Assembly (NCBI RefSeq): GCF_003350295.1
Contig: NZ_QLYY01000021.1
Location: 1 to 64,000, forward strand
Length of the DNA: 64,000 nt
Source of the DNA: Vibrio tetraodonis
GTDB lineage: Bacteria > Pseudomonadota > Gammaproteobacteria > Enterobacterales > Vibrionaceae
Direction of reading: 5' to 3'
The position numbers and the translations under genes were made by a program. Positions 57,110 to 64,000 of the stretch are shown here, piece by piece. Within the stretch, counting starts at the first letter, position 1, and each line of letters opens with the position of its first letter. A model generated the notes under the pieces. It did no database searches, was not told where the DNA came from, and was given only the letters and a program-made list of their open reading frames with translations.

Positions 57110-57748
57110 TTACCAAGAGGTTTCGCGTTTCTTCGCTCTAGCAATAATATTTTGCGGCATACGACGTTCGAGTCCTTGGCGCAAAATCGAGATCCGTTTG
57201 TGGGTACGCTGATCAGCGGTGACAGATGCGTAGAGCCATCGATAGGCATCTTCGTAGTCTAGCGGACTGCCATAGTCTCGCAGCAGCAATTCAGCTAAGT
57301 GAATTCTGGCTTTTAAGTTACCCATGGCGGCGGCTTCCCTCAGGTAAGGTATGGCGCGCTCTTTATCTTGTTGCACCAAGGTGCCCCGCGAGTAATAACG
57401 CCCAAGCTGTTCTAGTGCAGCAGGCAGACCTTGATGAGCGGCGTTTTCGATATAATAAAGCCCAAGCTCAACGTCCTGCTCGACACAAACACCCCACGCC
57501 AGCATGTCACCATATAAGAACTCGTACGAAGGCAAACTGATCCGAGTCGCCCGGGCAACGATATCTTCAACAATCTGACAATTATCGGCCTTAACTTGCT
57601 CTAGATGCTTATTTTCATTAATTAGTTTTATTAGTTCAGCTTCGGTATAAATGGGTATAGGTTCACCAATATCGGTAAACTCATCGGCAACAGCCGCAGA
57701 AGCCCCAAACAATAATACCATCGAAGCAGCTAACTTTCTTAGCTTCAT
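57110..57748 (-). CDS. motX: Sodium-driven flagellar motor protein MotX
   Basis: 212 residues from the ATG at 57748 (MKLRKLAASMVLLFGASAAV); an ATG three codons upstream is possible. Signal peptide ends AVA. Sel1-like repeats (~75-180: YGDMLAWGVCVEQDVELGLY, GRYYSRGTLVQQDKERAIPY, MGNLKARIHLAELLLRDYG) and two conserved Cys (NCQIV, GVCVE). Layout and N-terminus match Vibrio MotX, which forms the T ring of the polar flagellar Na+ motor with MotY. Beside purA as in V. cholerae. Confidence 0.88.
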   Translation of the reverse strand: MKLRKLAASMVLLFGASAAVADEFTDIGEPIPIYTEAELIKLINENKHLEQVKADNCQIVEDIVARATRISLPSYEFLYGDMLAWGVCVEQDVELGLYYIENAAHQGLPAALEQLGRYYSRGTLVQQDKERAIPYLREAAAMGNLKARIHLAELLLRDYGSPLDYEDAYRWLYASVTADQRTHKRISILRQGLERRMPQNIIARAKKRETSW

Positions 57749-57956
57749 CGTCTGCACTCTTTGACTTCGATAATGTGTTTATCTGCCTAATCAAGGCAGT
57801 GGCGTAATATCACGCCTTATGAACTCAAGATTGGCCTGCATTTCACCATCTTGAATTCTTTATCGACCTCGGCAGCTAAGTCTTTAATCAAAATTGCCGA
57901 TGACTGGCAAAAAATTGCCACCTTAAGAGTTAAGTATAGGCTTAACCAGCAGACAT

Positions 57957-57985
57957 AAAAAACCAGCACTCTAGTGCTGGTTTTT
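57957..57985. terminator. Terminator after purA
   Basis: AAAAACCAGCACT-CT-AGTGCTGGTTTTT: a 13-bp stem with T runs on both sides, 24 bp after the purA stop. Confidence 0.9.
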
Positions 57986-58008
57986 CTCACTCTTCATACA
58001 AAGCAAAC

Positions 58009-59325
58009 TTACGCTTGGTAAGGATGAACCTTGATGATGGTTTCGTTACGATCTGGACCGGTAGAGATGATATCTACGGGTACACCCGTTAGCTCTTCGA
58101 TGCGTTTGATGTAATCCAAAGCGGCTTGTGGTAGCGCTTCTAGAGACTTAGCGCCAAAAGTAGTTTCAGACCAACCAGGCATGGTTTCGTAGATTGGCGT
58201 AGCTTCTTCAAAAGATTCCGCCGCCATTGGTGAGACTTCTAGAACAGTACCATCTTTCATCTTGTAACCAGTACAGATCTTGATCTCTTTTAGACCATCA
58301 AGAACATCTAACTTGGTTAAGCACATACCAGTTAACGAGTTGATTTGGATAGCCCGGCGCATAGCCACAGCATCAAACCAGCCAGTACGACGCAAACGAC
58401 CTGTCGTAGCACCAAACTCATGACCAACATCACCTAAGTGTTTGCCTACAGGATCTTGTTTGTCTTGACCATCGTATAGCTCAGTTGGGAATGGACCTGA
58501 ACCAACACGAGTACAATAAGCTTTAGTGATACCTAGAATATAACCAATATGGCGAGGACCAAAACCAGAACCTGCGGCTACACCACCAGCAGTAGTGTTA
58601 GATGAGGTTACATATGGATATGTACCGTGGTCGATATCTAAAAGCGTACCTTGAGCACCCTCGAACATGATTTTGTCACCGCGCTTACGAGCGGCATCCA
58701 GCTCATCAGTCACGTCCATAACCATCGAAGTGAGAAGCTCAGCATAGCCCATGCACTGCTCAAGAACCGCTTCATAGCTAACCGTTTCTGCTTTGTAGAA
58801 ATGCTCAAGCTGGAAGTTATGAAATTCCATGACTTCTTTCAGTTTCTCGGCGAAAACTTCTTTATCGAAAAGATCGCCAACACGCAAACCACGACGAGCG
58901 ACTTTGTCTTCGTAAGCAGGACCGATACCACGGCCCGTGGTACCAATTGCTTTTTTACCACGCGCAATTTCACGCGCGTTATCGATAGCAATATGGTAAG
59001 GGAGAATTAGAGGACAAGCTTCAGAAACGAAAAGACGTTCACGAACTGGAATGCCGCGCTCTTCAAGAGGTTTCATTTCTTTCAACAGTGCTTCTGGCGA
59101 TAGTACAACACCATTACCGATAACACATTTGACGTTATCGCGAAGAATACCTGATGGAATTAAGTGAAGAACGGTTTTTTCACCGTCAATGACAAGAGTG
59201 TGACCTGCGTTGTGACCGCCTTGGTAGCGAACCACGTATTTTGCATCTTCAGTTAAAAGGTCTACGATTTTACCTTTACCTTCGTCACCCCATTGGGTGC
59301 CCAGAACGACTACGTTATTTCCCAT
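58009..59325 (-). CDS. purA: Adenylosuccinate synthetase
   Basis: 438 residues, with a GTP-binding N-terminus VLGTQWGDEGKGKIVDLLTE, GHNAGHTLVIDGEK and the IMP-binding region TTGRGIGPAYEDKVARRGLR. It joins IMP and aspartate with GTP in AMP synthesis. Starts at ATG (59325). Between motX and the isoaspartyl peptidase gene. Confidence 0.98.
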   Translation of the reverse strand: MGNNVVVLGTQWGDEGKGKIVDLLTEDAKYVVRYQGGHNAGHTLVIDGEKTVLHLIPSGILRDNVKCVIGNGVVLSPEALLKEMKPLEERGIPVRERLFVSEACPLILPYHIAIDNAREIARGKKAIGTTGRGIGPAYEDKVARRGLRVGDLFDKEVFAEKLKEVMEFHNFQLEHFYKAETVSYEAVLEQCMGYAELLTSMVMDVTDELDAARKRGDKIMFEGAQGTLLDIDHGTYPYVTSSNTTAGGVAAGSGFGPRHIGYILGITKAYCTRVGSGPFPTELYDGQDKQDPVGKHLGDVGHEFGATTGRLRRTGWFDAVAMRRAIQINSLTGMCLTKLDVLDGLKEIKICTGYKMKDGTVLEVSPMAAESFEEATPIYETMPGWSETTFGAKSLEALPQAALDYIKRIEELTGVPVDIISTGPDRNETIIKVHPYQA

Positions 59326-59458
59326 CTATCCAAGTCTGATTGCTAGTTAAAAATGGATTCTAGCACCGAATTACATTTGTTGCAGTCATTTTTTAATCAT
59401 GAGCAAGCCATCCTTGACTAAGCGACTGTGTACTCTGAATTTAAACTCAATTTAAGGC

Positions 59459-60415
59459 TTACTCGTCGGCGTAAATCTTAACCGTTAAACACCCATCAAG
59501 GCCAATACTGGCGCGATACATACCACTGGTATTCATAGAAAAATGTATTTCCCCATCGCCATCAATAGCGATGACGCCGCCTTCTCCACCCATGGCTTTT
59601 AATTCACCATGGATAACTGCTTCACAGGCTTGCTGAACATTTTCTTTTAGATAGCGCATTCGCGCTGCAATGTCACTGGCCACTGTTTTGCGAATAAAAT
59701 ATTCACCCATACCTGTGGCTGAGACAGCCAGATTACCATTTTGTGCATAAGTGCCTGCACCAATAATCGCCGAATCTCCTACGCGGCCATATTGCTTATT
59801 GGTGATCCCGCCAGTACTGGTCGCTGCTGCAAGATTGCCTTGCTGATCGAAGGCCACTGCCCCAACCGTACCATGCTTATTATCATCAGGGTATTTAGAC
59901 TCTGACAGCGCAAACAATCCCTTCTCTTTCATTGATTGCAATTGATCGTAGCGGCGATCGGTGACGAAATAATCTTGTTCTGTGTAGGTATGTTGATGCC
60001 CAAAAGCAAACTCTTCAGCTCCATCGCCAATCAACAGCACATGAGGACTATGCTGCATGACATCGCGAGCTAATTCCACAGGGTTTCGAATATGGCGCAC
60101 ACCTGCCACTGCGCCAACTTTCTCATCTTTACCATGCATGACAGAGGCATCCATCTCTACCATTTCTTTATGAGTCAAAACAGAGCCGCGCCCTGCATTA
60201 AAATGCTCCGAATCTTCGAGCACTTTAACCGCTGCTACTACCGCGTCCATTGCATCACCACCATGGGCTAGTATCTCATGGCCTGCCCGAGCTGATTTTT
60301 CTAAATCACGGCGAATTTCTTCATTTAGCGCCTTACTCATTTGCTCGCGTAAAATGGTGCCTGCACCGCCATGGATGGCAATTGAAAATGGTTTACTCAC
60401 GTATTGCTCCTGCAT
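59459..60415 (-). CDS. Isoaspartyl peptidase / plant-type L-asparaginase
   Basis: 318 residues, the Ntn-hydrolase IaaA family. The autoprocessing site is before Thr183 in DNKHGTVGAVAFD; GGITNKQYGRVGDSAIIGAG and TGMGEYFIRK complete the active site. It starts IAIHGGAGTI, the family hallmark. It releases L-aspartate from isoaspartyl dipeptides. Gap to purA is about 130 bp. Confidence 0.92.
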   Translation of the reverse strand: MQEQYVSKPFSIAIHGGAGTILREQMSKALNEEIRRDLEKSARAGHEILAHGGDAMDAVVAAVKVLEDSEHFNAGRGSVLTHKEMVEMDASVMHGKDEKVGAVAGVRHIRNPVELARDVMQHSPHVLLIGDGAEEFAFGHQHTYTEQDYFVTDRRYDQLQSMKEKGLFALSESKYPDDNKHGTVGAVAFDQQGNLAAATSTGGITNKQYGRVGDSAIIGAGTYAQNGNLAVSATGMGEYFIRKTVASDIAARMRYLKENVQQACEAVIHGELKAMGGEGGVIAIDGDGEIHFSMNTSGMYRASIGLDGCLTVKIYADE

Positions 60416-60443
60416 GCTGATAGGATTAATTCCCTAGACAAAC

Positions 60444-60482
60444 AAAAAGCGCAAGTTAATCTCTTAAACTTGCGCTTTATTA
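60444..60482. terminator. Terminator after slyD
   Basis: AAAGCGCAAGTT (60446-60457) and AACTTGCGCTTT (60467-60478) form a perfect 12-bp stem; TTTGTTTG follows on the minus strand. Confidence 0.85.
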
Positions 60483-60508
60483 CAACCTTAATGGGCGGCT
60501 TTACTCAA

Positions 60509-61051
60509 TTAGTGCGAGCTGCAGCTACCACTACCACAACAGTCATCGTGATCATCGCCGTGATCGTGACTACCGCAGCTACCATCTGCTTGGTGAACGT
60601 GACCATGCTCAATTTCTTCCGCAGTTGCTTCACGTACAGACACCACCTCCACATCAAACGTAAGAGTTTGACCCGCGAGCATATGGTTACCATCCACCAC
60701 AACTTCGTCACCATCAACTTCTGTTACTTCTACTGGAATTGGACCTTGGTCAGTATCAGCTAAAAAGCGCATGCCGACTTCAATTTGCTCTACACCTTGG
60801 AACACGTTGGCAGGAACACGTTGTACAAGCGCATCATTATGATCGCCGTACGCTTCTTCAGGCGAGACAGTCACTGAAAACTGAGCGCCAGCTTCCTTAC
60901 CTTCTAGAGCCGTTTCAAGACCTGTAATCAGGTTGTTGTTGCCGTGCAAGTAATCAAGTGGCGCTTCTGTTGTCGATTGATCAACAACCACACCATCCTC
61001 TAGCTTGACTTGGTAAGCTAGGCTGACAACTACATTTTTTTCAATTTTCAT
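60509..61051 (-). CDS. slyD: SlyD: FKBP-type isomerase and nickel metallochaperone
   Basis: 180 residues. FKBP domain with an inserted chaperone flap (EVGMRFLADTDQGPIPVEVT) between MKIEKNVVVSLAYQVKLEDG and the final FKBP strands. The C-terminal ~35 residues are metal-binding (HGHVHQADGSCGSHDHGDDH, then DDCCGSGSC), shorter than in E. coli. In E. coli SlyD delivers Ni to hydrogenase. The kef genes follow upstream, as in E. coli. Confidence 0.93.
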   Translation of the reverse strand: MKIEKNVVVSLAYQVKLEDGVVVDQSTTEAPLDYLHGNNNLITGLETALEGKEAGAQFSVTVSPEEAYGDHNDALVQRVPANVFQGVEQIEVGMRFLADTDQGPIPVEVTEVDGDEVVVDGNHMLAGQTLTFDVEVVSVREATAEEIEHGHVHQADGSCGSHDHGDDHDDCCGSGSCSSH

Positions 61052-61074
61052 AATGACTCCAAGGAGATAAAGAA

Positions 61075-61097
61075 ACGGAGCAAACTATTGCTCCGAT
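61075..61097. terminator. Terminator after yheV
   Basis: CGGAGCAA and TTGCTCCG form an 8-bp stem; TTTCTTTAT follows on the minus strand, 50 bp after the yheV stop. Confidence 0.65.
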
Positions 61098-61145
61098 TTA
61101 CTGTTTTCTATGCCGCTATTATGGGGATCAATTACAGAAACTCAA

Positions 61146-61340
61146 TTAATCCGGCTTAAAAATTCCGATCATCTCTTGTTTCGCATGTTCAGTTTTTTCC
61201 ACAGTTTGAGGCTTACGTTGTTCTTGATATTCGCACTCAACACACTCAACCAGTTCAATGTTATTTTCTATCCACCAACGTAAAGTATCTTGCTGAGAAC
61301 ATTTAGGACAGCTAGCACCTGCGATAAATCTTTTTTTCAT
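61146..61340 (-). CDS. yheV: YheV-like zinc-ribbon protein
   Basis: 64 residues from the ATG at 61340. MKKRFIAGASCPKCSQQDTL then VECVECEYQEQRKP: two Cys pairs that make a zinc ribbon, with a basic-polar tail. YheV in E. coli is also between slyD and kefB, and its function is unknown. An ATG three codons upstream is less likely. Confidence 0.88.
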   Translation of the reverse strand: MKKRFIAGASCPKCSQQDTLRWWIENNIELVECVECEYQEQRKPQTVEKTEHAKQEMIGIFKPD

Positions 61341-61415
61341 TGTGTTCATTCCAATACATCACCATGAATCCCTCTGACAATACTTTTACGCATAGAAGGT
61401 AAACAGGGTTTGGAG

Positions 61416-63212
61416 TTAATCCCAAAAGTTCTTTGATTGTTGATCTTTTTCCATTTCCCGACCAAAGATTTCTTCCAGCTCTTTGCGGGCTTCTTTGGCT
61501 CTCATCGCCAACTGTTTGTCTTCGTGATGCTGAGGAAGCAGCTCTTTCAACATACCGTGATCGAGTTTTTTGAAATGCGCTTCCGCTCGTTTAGCTTGAT
61601 AAGGGTGCATTCCGAGCTCCACCAATGCTTGGCGGCCAAGATCTAAGGCTCCCAAGAAGGTTTCTCGGGAATAATTTTCTACTCCGTGACTCATAAGCTG
61701 ATACGCTTCGACACGGCTTCGTGCACGGGCAAACAGCTTAAGATGCGGAAAGTGATACTTACATAACTCGACAATTTTCATGATCTCTTCTGGCGAGTCA
61801 GTACATATCACCATTGCTTCAGCTTTACTGGCTCCAGCAGCCCTTAATAAGTCAAGTTGAGTGGCATCGCCATAAAACACTTTATACCCGTATTTTCTCA
61901 ATAAGTGAATCTGGCTAGCATCACTTTCTAATACAGTGACGCGGATTTTGTTGGCATACATTAAACGGCCAATGATCTGACCAAAACGGCCAAAACCTGC
62001 AATTATTACTCTTGGCTGACGATTAACAACATCACTACGCTTTAATCCTGACTCGTCAAAGTTTAACCCTCGCGCATACCACTTGCTTTGCGCCATCAAA
62101 AGAAGCGGAGTCGTCACCATAGATAAACTCACTACCACCAGCAAAAAGGCATTTTGTTCAGGGGCAATGAGTCCTTCTTTGCTCGCTGCGGTGAAGATAA
62201 CAAAGGCAAACTCACCACCTTGGCTTAAAATCGCCGCCATTTTGCTGCGTACTTTTGGCCGCCCGCCTGACAATCTGGCCAAGAAGTAAAGAATCAATCC
62301 CTTGATAACAACTAAACCAATCACCCCCCCCAATACATTAAGAGGCTCAAGAGCCAGCAAGCCCAGATTTACCGCCATGCCTACTGCGATAAAAAAAAGA
62401 CCGAGTAGTAATCCTTTAAATGGTTCAATAGCAATTTCTAATTCATGACGATACTCACTTTCAGCCAGCAGCACGCCAGCAAGGAAAGTACCCAAAGCCA
62501 TCGACAGGCCAAGATGCTTCATCAACAAAGCAATACCAATCACTAGTAATAATGCCGCGACTGTAAATAGCTCACGTACACCACTTAAAACCACATAGCG
62601 AAATAAAGGCCGTAGCAGGAAGTGACCTCCAACCAGTAAGCCTATAACACCGCACAACATCCAAATGGCATCGGACCAGTTACCAGCGGTGTTACCCGCC
62701 AAAACCGGAAGAAGGGCAAGCATTGGAATCACGGCAATATCTTGAAACAAGAGAACTGCGAAACCAGATTGGCCCGTTTCACTGCCAGCAAGCCCTTGCT
62801 CTTCTATCACTTTTAGAGCTATTGCCGTGGAGGACAGAGCCAAACCCATTCCGATAACCAAACCTGTTTGCCAACTAAGACCGCAAAAATACGCCACAAC
62901 ACCCAGCGCAGCTGTAGTGATGACAACTTGCGCCCCGCCCAGTCCCAAAATAGGCCCCTTCATCTGCAATAGCTTTTTGGGGTTAAGCTCTAAACCAATC
63001 AAAAACAGCAGCAGTACTACGCCAAATTCGGCAAAATGCAAAATAGCTTCAACATCACTGATTAAGCTCAACCCCCAAGGGCCAATCACTACACCAGCCA
63101 GAAGGTAGCCAAGTACAGAACCAAGCCCGAGCCGCTGGGCAAGCGGCACTGCAATGACAGCTGCGGTTAAAAAAATCACACTGCTTTGTAAGAAATCACT
63201 TTCAAGTGCCAA
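61416..63212 (-). CDS. kefB: KefB: glutathione-gated potassium/proton antiporter
   Basis: 598 residues. CPA2 membrane domain with about 12 helices (~1-380), then an RCK domain (~405-520) with RVIIAGFGRFGQIIGRLMYA, and a C-terminal charged tail. Protects from electrophiles by cytoplasm acidification, gated by glutathione adducts and activated by KefG. Its ATG overlaps the kefG stop by 11 bp. Confidence 0.95.
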   Translation of the reverse strand: MALESDFLQSSVIFLTAAVIAVPLAQRLGLGSVLGYLLAGVVIGPWGLSLISDVEAILHFAEFGVVLLLFLIGLELNPKKLLQMKGPILGLGGAQVVITTAALGVVAYFCGLSWQTGLVIGMGLALSSTAIALKVIEEQGLAGSETGQSGFAVLLFQDIAVIPMLALLPVLAGNTAGNWSDAIWMLCGVIGLLVGGHFLLRPLFRYVVLSGVRELFTVAALLLVIGIALLMKHLGLSMALGTFLAGVLLAESEYRHELEIAIEPFKGLLLGLFFIAVGMAVNLGLLALEPLNVLGGVIGLVVIKGLILYFLARLSGGRPKVRSKMAAILSQGGEFAFVIFTAASKEGLIAPEQNAFLLVVVSLSMVTTPLLLMAQSKWYARGLNFDESGLKRSDVVNRQPRVIIAGFGRFGQIIGRLMYANKIRVTVLESDASQIHLLRKYGYKVFYGDATQLDLLRAAGASKAEAMVICTDSPEEIMKIVELCKYHFPHLKLFARARSRVEAYQLMSHGVENYSRETFLGALDLGRQALVELGMHPYQAKRAEAHFKKLDHGMLKELLPQHHEDKQLAMRAKEARKELEEIFGREMEKDQQSKNFWD

Positions 63213-63810
63213 ACGGATCTCCTTCTACATTGAGGCTAGTCGCAAAATCTGTCGTGACATGAAGCAACCAATGGTGGTAGTTCTCCGCATGTTGATAGCG
63301 ATCCATTTCAGTGATATTTCGTGCCCAATAAAGAACTAAAGGCTCTATCCAGTGCATCTGGCACAAGGCCGCTGACAATTCAAACGGCTGGAGTATTTCT
63401 GACAAAGGATATCGGTTATAGCCTTCACTACAGAAAGCTTCCTCATTTCCCCCTGTAGTAATAATGCTGCGCCAATACTTACCTTTGAGTGCTTCTCCCT
63501 TACCATAAGCAAACCCTTTGGCTAGCACTCTATCCATCCATTCTTTGAGAAGCGCTGGGCAAGAATACATATAAAGTGGATGCTGAAATACAATCACATC
63601 ATGTTCGAGAAGAAGCCGCTGCTCGGCATCAACATCAATAAAGAAGTCAGGATAATAGGCATAGAGATCTCGTACCGTCACATGTTCTAACGACGCGATC
63701 TTTTTGATCATGACGTGATTTGCAACTGAACTGTGTGACTCTGGATGTGCATAAATCACCAGTACTTTTGCAACTTTAGGAAGTTCGTTGGTTAAATCAT
63801 TTACCGCCAT
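63202..63810 (-). CDS. kefG: KefG: ancillary oxidoreductase of KefB
   Basis: 202 residues, NAD(P)H dehydrogenase/flavodoxin-2 fold. VLVIYAHPESHSSVANHVMI, VFQHPLYMYSCPALLKEWMD and TGGNEEAFCSEGYNRYPLSE are the family signatures. Needed for full KefB activity in E. coli. Operon kefG-kefB-yheV, minus strand; a divergent gene begins at 63973. Confidence 0.93.
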   Translation of the reverse strand: MAVNDLTNELPKVAKVLVIYAHPESHSSVANHVMIKKIASLEHVTVRDLYAYYPDFFIDVDAEQRLLLEHDVIVFQHPLYMYSCPALLKEWMDRVLAKGFAYGKGEALKGKYWRSIITTGGNEEAFCSEGYNRYPLSEILQPFELSAALCQMHWIEPLVLYWARNITEMDRYQHAENYHHWLLHVTTDFATSLNVEGDPFGT

Positions 63811-63972
63811 GTTTTAAGCAGTCATCCTTCTGTTTTCAAGACATAAGAGATTTTTTATCTGTATGAGTTTGTTATACGTTGTTGTTAAGCATAACGCAAT
63901 GATCGACATTTTATCTCATTCCACCTACTATTCGACGCGATAAGAGAAATATTAAATAATAAAGCATAAACT

Positions 63973-64000
63973 ATGATTACCTTTTCTGACATCCAGCTCC
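63973..64000 (+). CDS. yheS: ABC-F ATPase YheS, start only (partial)
   Basis: Nine codons (MITFSDIQL) before the window ends. E. coli YheS begins MITFSNIQL and is likewise divergent from kefG-kefB. The product would be an ABC-F type translation factor. Called on nine residues plus synteny, so confidence is moderate. The 162 bp between kefG and yheS hold both promoters. Confidence 0.7.

Noticed and set aside
57750..57850. GCAGATAA motif upstream of motX as a sigma-28 -10
   Set aside because: It resembles GCCGATAA, but no TAAA-type -35 lies at the right distance, so I do not call a promoter.
1..64000. CRISPR arrays, tRNA genes, intact insertion sequences
   Set aside because: I saw no regularly spaced repeats, no tRNA cloverleaf with CCA-type ends and no transposase gene in the window.

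Overview
The window is about 64 kb of a Vibrio (Vibrionaceae) main chromosome. The evidence is the 16S leader, the fused S10-spc-alpha ribosomal block, the polar-flagellum gene motX beside purA, a HigB-2/HigA-2 pair almost identical to the Vibrio cholerae one, and E. coli-like gene neighbourhoods (pspG-dusA; slyD-yheV-kefB-kefG facing yheS). The species cannot be fixed from the sequence alone.

Layout. 1-690: 5' end of a 16S rRNA gene on the minus strand, with rrn P1, P2 and a boxA leader. 690-7677 (minus): cysJIH for sulfite and PAPS reduction, a small gene with a Fur-box-like site, a TIGR04219-like outer-membrane protein, pspG with a sigma-54-type promoter, and dusA. 7608-20423: a 12.7-kb prophage in the 5' end of dusA, bounded by 86-bp direct repeats with one mismatch. 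It has an integrase, an early operon (PrtN-like activator, HUH replication initiator, membrane proteins, FtsK/HerA-type packaging ATPase), a late operon (probable double-jelly-roll capsid protein, many small membrane proteins, a probable spike, a virion lysozyme-like protein, a holin-like protein) and a LexA-like repressor. It looks like a tailless, membrane-containing corticovirus (PM2)-like or autolykivirus-like prophage. 20424-25046: debris of an older dusA island with a decayed integrase start, a 927-residue effector-like protein of unknown function, and an AT-rich, gene-poor stretch.

25047-36557: zur, cheX, a sulfate activation operon (cobA-cysDN-SLC13 permease-cysC), cpdB, a Crp/Fnr regulator, elaA, a DMT exporter and an OapA-like LysM protein. 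36793-37413: fklB. 37528-51174 (minus): rpsJ to rplQ, the complete S10, spc and alpha operons with secY, rpmJ and rpoA; I placed promoters for all three. 51625-54843: rlmB and rnr. 54844-57005: an accessory pocket with a two-gene operon (2-TM protein plus a sensorless chemoreceptor-like protein) and the HigB-2/HigA-2 toxin-antitoxin pair, whose toxin mRNA looks leaderless. 57110-64000: motX, purA, isoaspartyl peptidase, slyD, yheV, kefB, kefG and the start of yheS.

How the parts work together. The two cys clusters carry sulfate from uptake (SLC13 permease) through APS (CysDN), PAPS (CysC) and sulfite (CysH) to sulfide (CysJI); CobA supplies the siroheme precursor CysI needs. In the prophage the LexA-like repressor faces the PrtN-like activator across a short region with three GAATTAC-containing repeats, the logic of the pyocin prtR/prtN switch, so induction by DNA damage is expected. 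The most interesting parts are the tailless prophage and its tandem history at dusA, the orphan 927-residue protein, and the two-gene chemoreceptor-like cassette.
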